Shown here piece after piece: positions 5,512 to 6,286 of a DNA stretch of 6,286 nucleotides. The stretch comes from Oscillospiraceae bacterium. Its GTDB lineage: Bacteria > Bacillota > Clostridia > Oscillospirales > Ruminococcaceae. The stretch lies in NCBI GenBank assembly GCA_031271475.1, contig JAISVP010000166.1, positions 1 to 6,286 of the forward strand. The letters run 5' to 3'. The translations under genes and the position numbers were made by a program. The notes under the pieces are model-generated. The model ran no database searches, was not told the origin of the DNA, and saw only the letters and a program-made list of their open reading frames with translations. Numbering within the stretch: position 1 is the first letter of the stretch; every line of letters starts with the position of its first letter.

Positions 5512-6286
5512 ATGCAATTTATTTTGATTACAGGTATGTCTGGCGCAGGGAAATCCGTGGCTATGAGCGTTTTTGAGGATATAGGATTCTACTGCATAGA
5601 CAATATGCCGCCGCAGCTTCTGATTAAGTTTGCGGAAATCTGCAAGAGTTCAAATATTGAACGTGTGGCAATTGCAACCGACATCCGCACAGGCGTATTG
5701 TTTAATGAAATCCCGGACAGTATAAACGAATTAAAAAACAGCCTGCTTCCGGCGCGTAAGAAAAAGCCGAAATCAGCGGTCTCAGATTCAGTAGAAATTG
5801 TGTATATTGAAGCAAGCGATGAATGTCTGTTTAAACGCTTCAAGGAAACCCGCCGCAAGCATCCGCTTGACGGGCAGTTCGGGGGTGATTTGTCCGCCGC
5901 AATTAAATATGAACGCCTTCAGCTGAACAGGCTGTGTGAAATTGCGAACTGCCGTATTGATACGACATATTATAACAATGCGAAACTCCGTGAGAACATT
6001 GTGGATTTATTTCTTGAAACCGCCAATGACGCCTTAACGGTACAGCTTATGTCTTTCGGTTTTAAGTACGGAGGCGCGGCGGAAGCGGACTTGGTTTTTG
6101 ACGTTCGGTGTCTTCCGAATCCGTTTTACGTAGACGGATTAAAGAAGTTAACAGGAAAAGACAAGGCAGTCCGGGACTTTGTGCTGGGCACTGCACAGGC
6201 AATGGGTTTGCTTGAAAAGTTACAGGAATTACTGAGTTACCTTCTGCCGCTTTATGTTAAAGAGGGTAAAAACAGACTGATTATCG
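5512..6286 (+). CDS. rapZ: RapZ/YvcJ nucleotide-binding regulator (partial; C-terminal end beyond right edge)
   Basis: RapZ (YvcJ in Bacillus) is a cytoplasmic P-loop nucleotide-binding protein. In Escherichia coli it is an RNA-binding adaptor that controls GlmS, and so amino-sugar supply, through small RNAs. In Bacillota it is a nucleotide hydrolase whose target is poorly known. The visible 258 residues contain the P-loop GMSGAGKS (8-15), GFYCIDNMPPQLL (25-37), TDIRTG (56-61) and EASDECLFKRFKETRRKHPL (100-119). The C-terminal RNase-binding-type domain shows SFGFKYGGAAEADLVFDVR (181-199), LPNPFYVDGLKKLTGKD (201-217) and YVKEGKNRLII (248-258). The usual GCTGG-HRSV ending would follow just outside the window; family length is about 285-295. 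A lysine-rich stretch, ARKKKPKSAVSDS (81-93), makes the region between the nucleotide-binding segments about ten residues longer than in the homologues I recall. yvcK and whiA are the expected downstream neighbours. Confidence 0.95.
   Translation, partial: MQFILITGMSGAGKSVAMSVFEDIGFYCIDNMPPQLLIKFAEICKSSNIERVAIATDIRTGVLFNEIPDSINELKNSLLPARKKKPKSAVSDSVEIVYIEASDECLFKRFKETRRKHPLDGQFGGDLSAAIKYERLQLNRLCEIANCRIDTTYYNNAKLRENIVDLFLETANDALTVQLMSFGFKYGGAAEADLVFDVRCLPNPFYVDGLKKLTGKDKAVRDFVLGTAQAMGLLEKLQELLSYLLPLYVKEGKNRLII

Noticed and set aside
5364..5576. Plus-strand open frame of 70 codons through the rapZ leader and into rapZ
   Set aside because: It begins with a TTG inside the -10 box, before the predicted transcript start. 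The matching frame in copies 1 and 2 is broken by a one-base shift and TGA, so it is not a conserved coding sequence.

Overview
The window looks like chromosomal DNA from a low-to-mid GC Gram-positive bacterium, most likely class Clostridia (Eubacteriales). The basis is an HPr kinase/phosphorylase, an AddB-type (not RecBCD) nuclease subunit, a short Gram-positive type MurB, purine-rich Shine-Dalgarno sequences and consensus sigma-A promoters. The genus cannot be named from the sequence alone. Five protein-coding genes are present: four lie on the minus strand and one on the plus strand. The outermost genes, addB on the left and rapZ on the right, both run off the window.

Minus strand, in transcription order from right to left: hprK (5032 to 4073), a PHP-family metallophosphoesterase (4018 to 3296), murB (3303 to 2392, overlapping the PHP gene by 8 bases) and addB (2292 to beyond position 1; 764 codons visible). 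No convincing promoter or terminator separates them, so they could form one operon driven from a promoter at 5316-5288. On the plus strand rapZ (yvcJ) starts at 5512; 258 codons are visible and only the last few dozen are missing.

The most interesting part is the 479-base divergent intergenic region between hprK and rapZ. It holds two back-to-back promoters, each with perfect TTGACA and TATAAT hexamers, a 17-base spacer and an extended -10 TG. Each promoter is followed by an untranslated leader carrying a repeated element of about 100 bases. The element consists of four hairpins packed almost end to end. The hprK leader has two copies in exact 100-base tandem; the rapZ leader has one. All three copies are in the same sense relative to transcription, and all sit between the transcription start and the ribosome binding site. 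Some stem positions differ between copies by paired, compensatory changes, and the reading frame is not conserved, so the conserved property is base pairing. It is either a REP-like dispersed repeat or a structured cis-acting leader RNA shared by hprK and rapZ. The window alone cannot separate these.

Functionally, HprK is the sensor kinase of carbon catabolite repression, RapZ is a nucleotide-binding regulator linked in other bacteria to amino-sugar and envelope supply, and MurB makes the muramic acid precursor of peptidoglycan. The PHP enzyme has an intact trinuclear metal site but no known substrate. AddB is a DNA repair subunit with no obvious functional link to the others.
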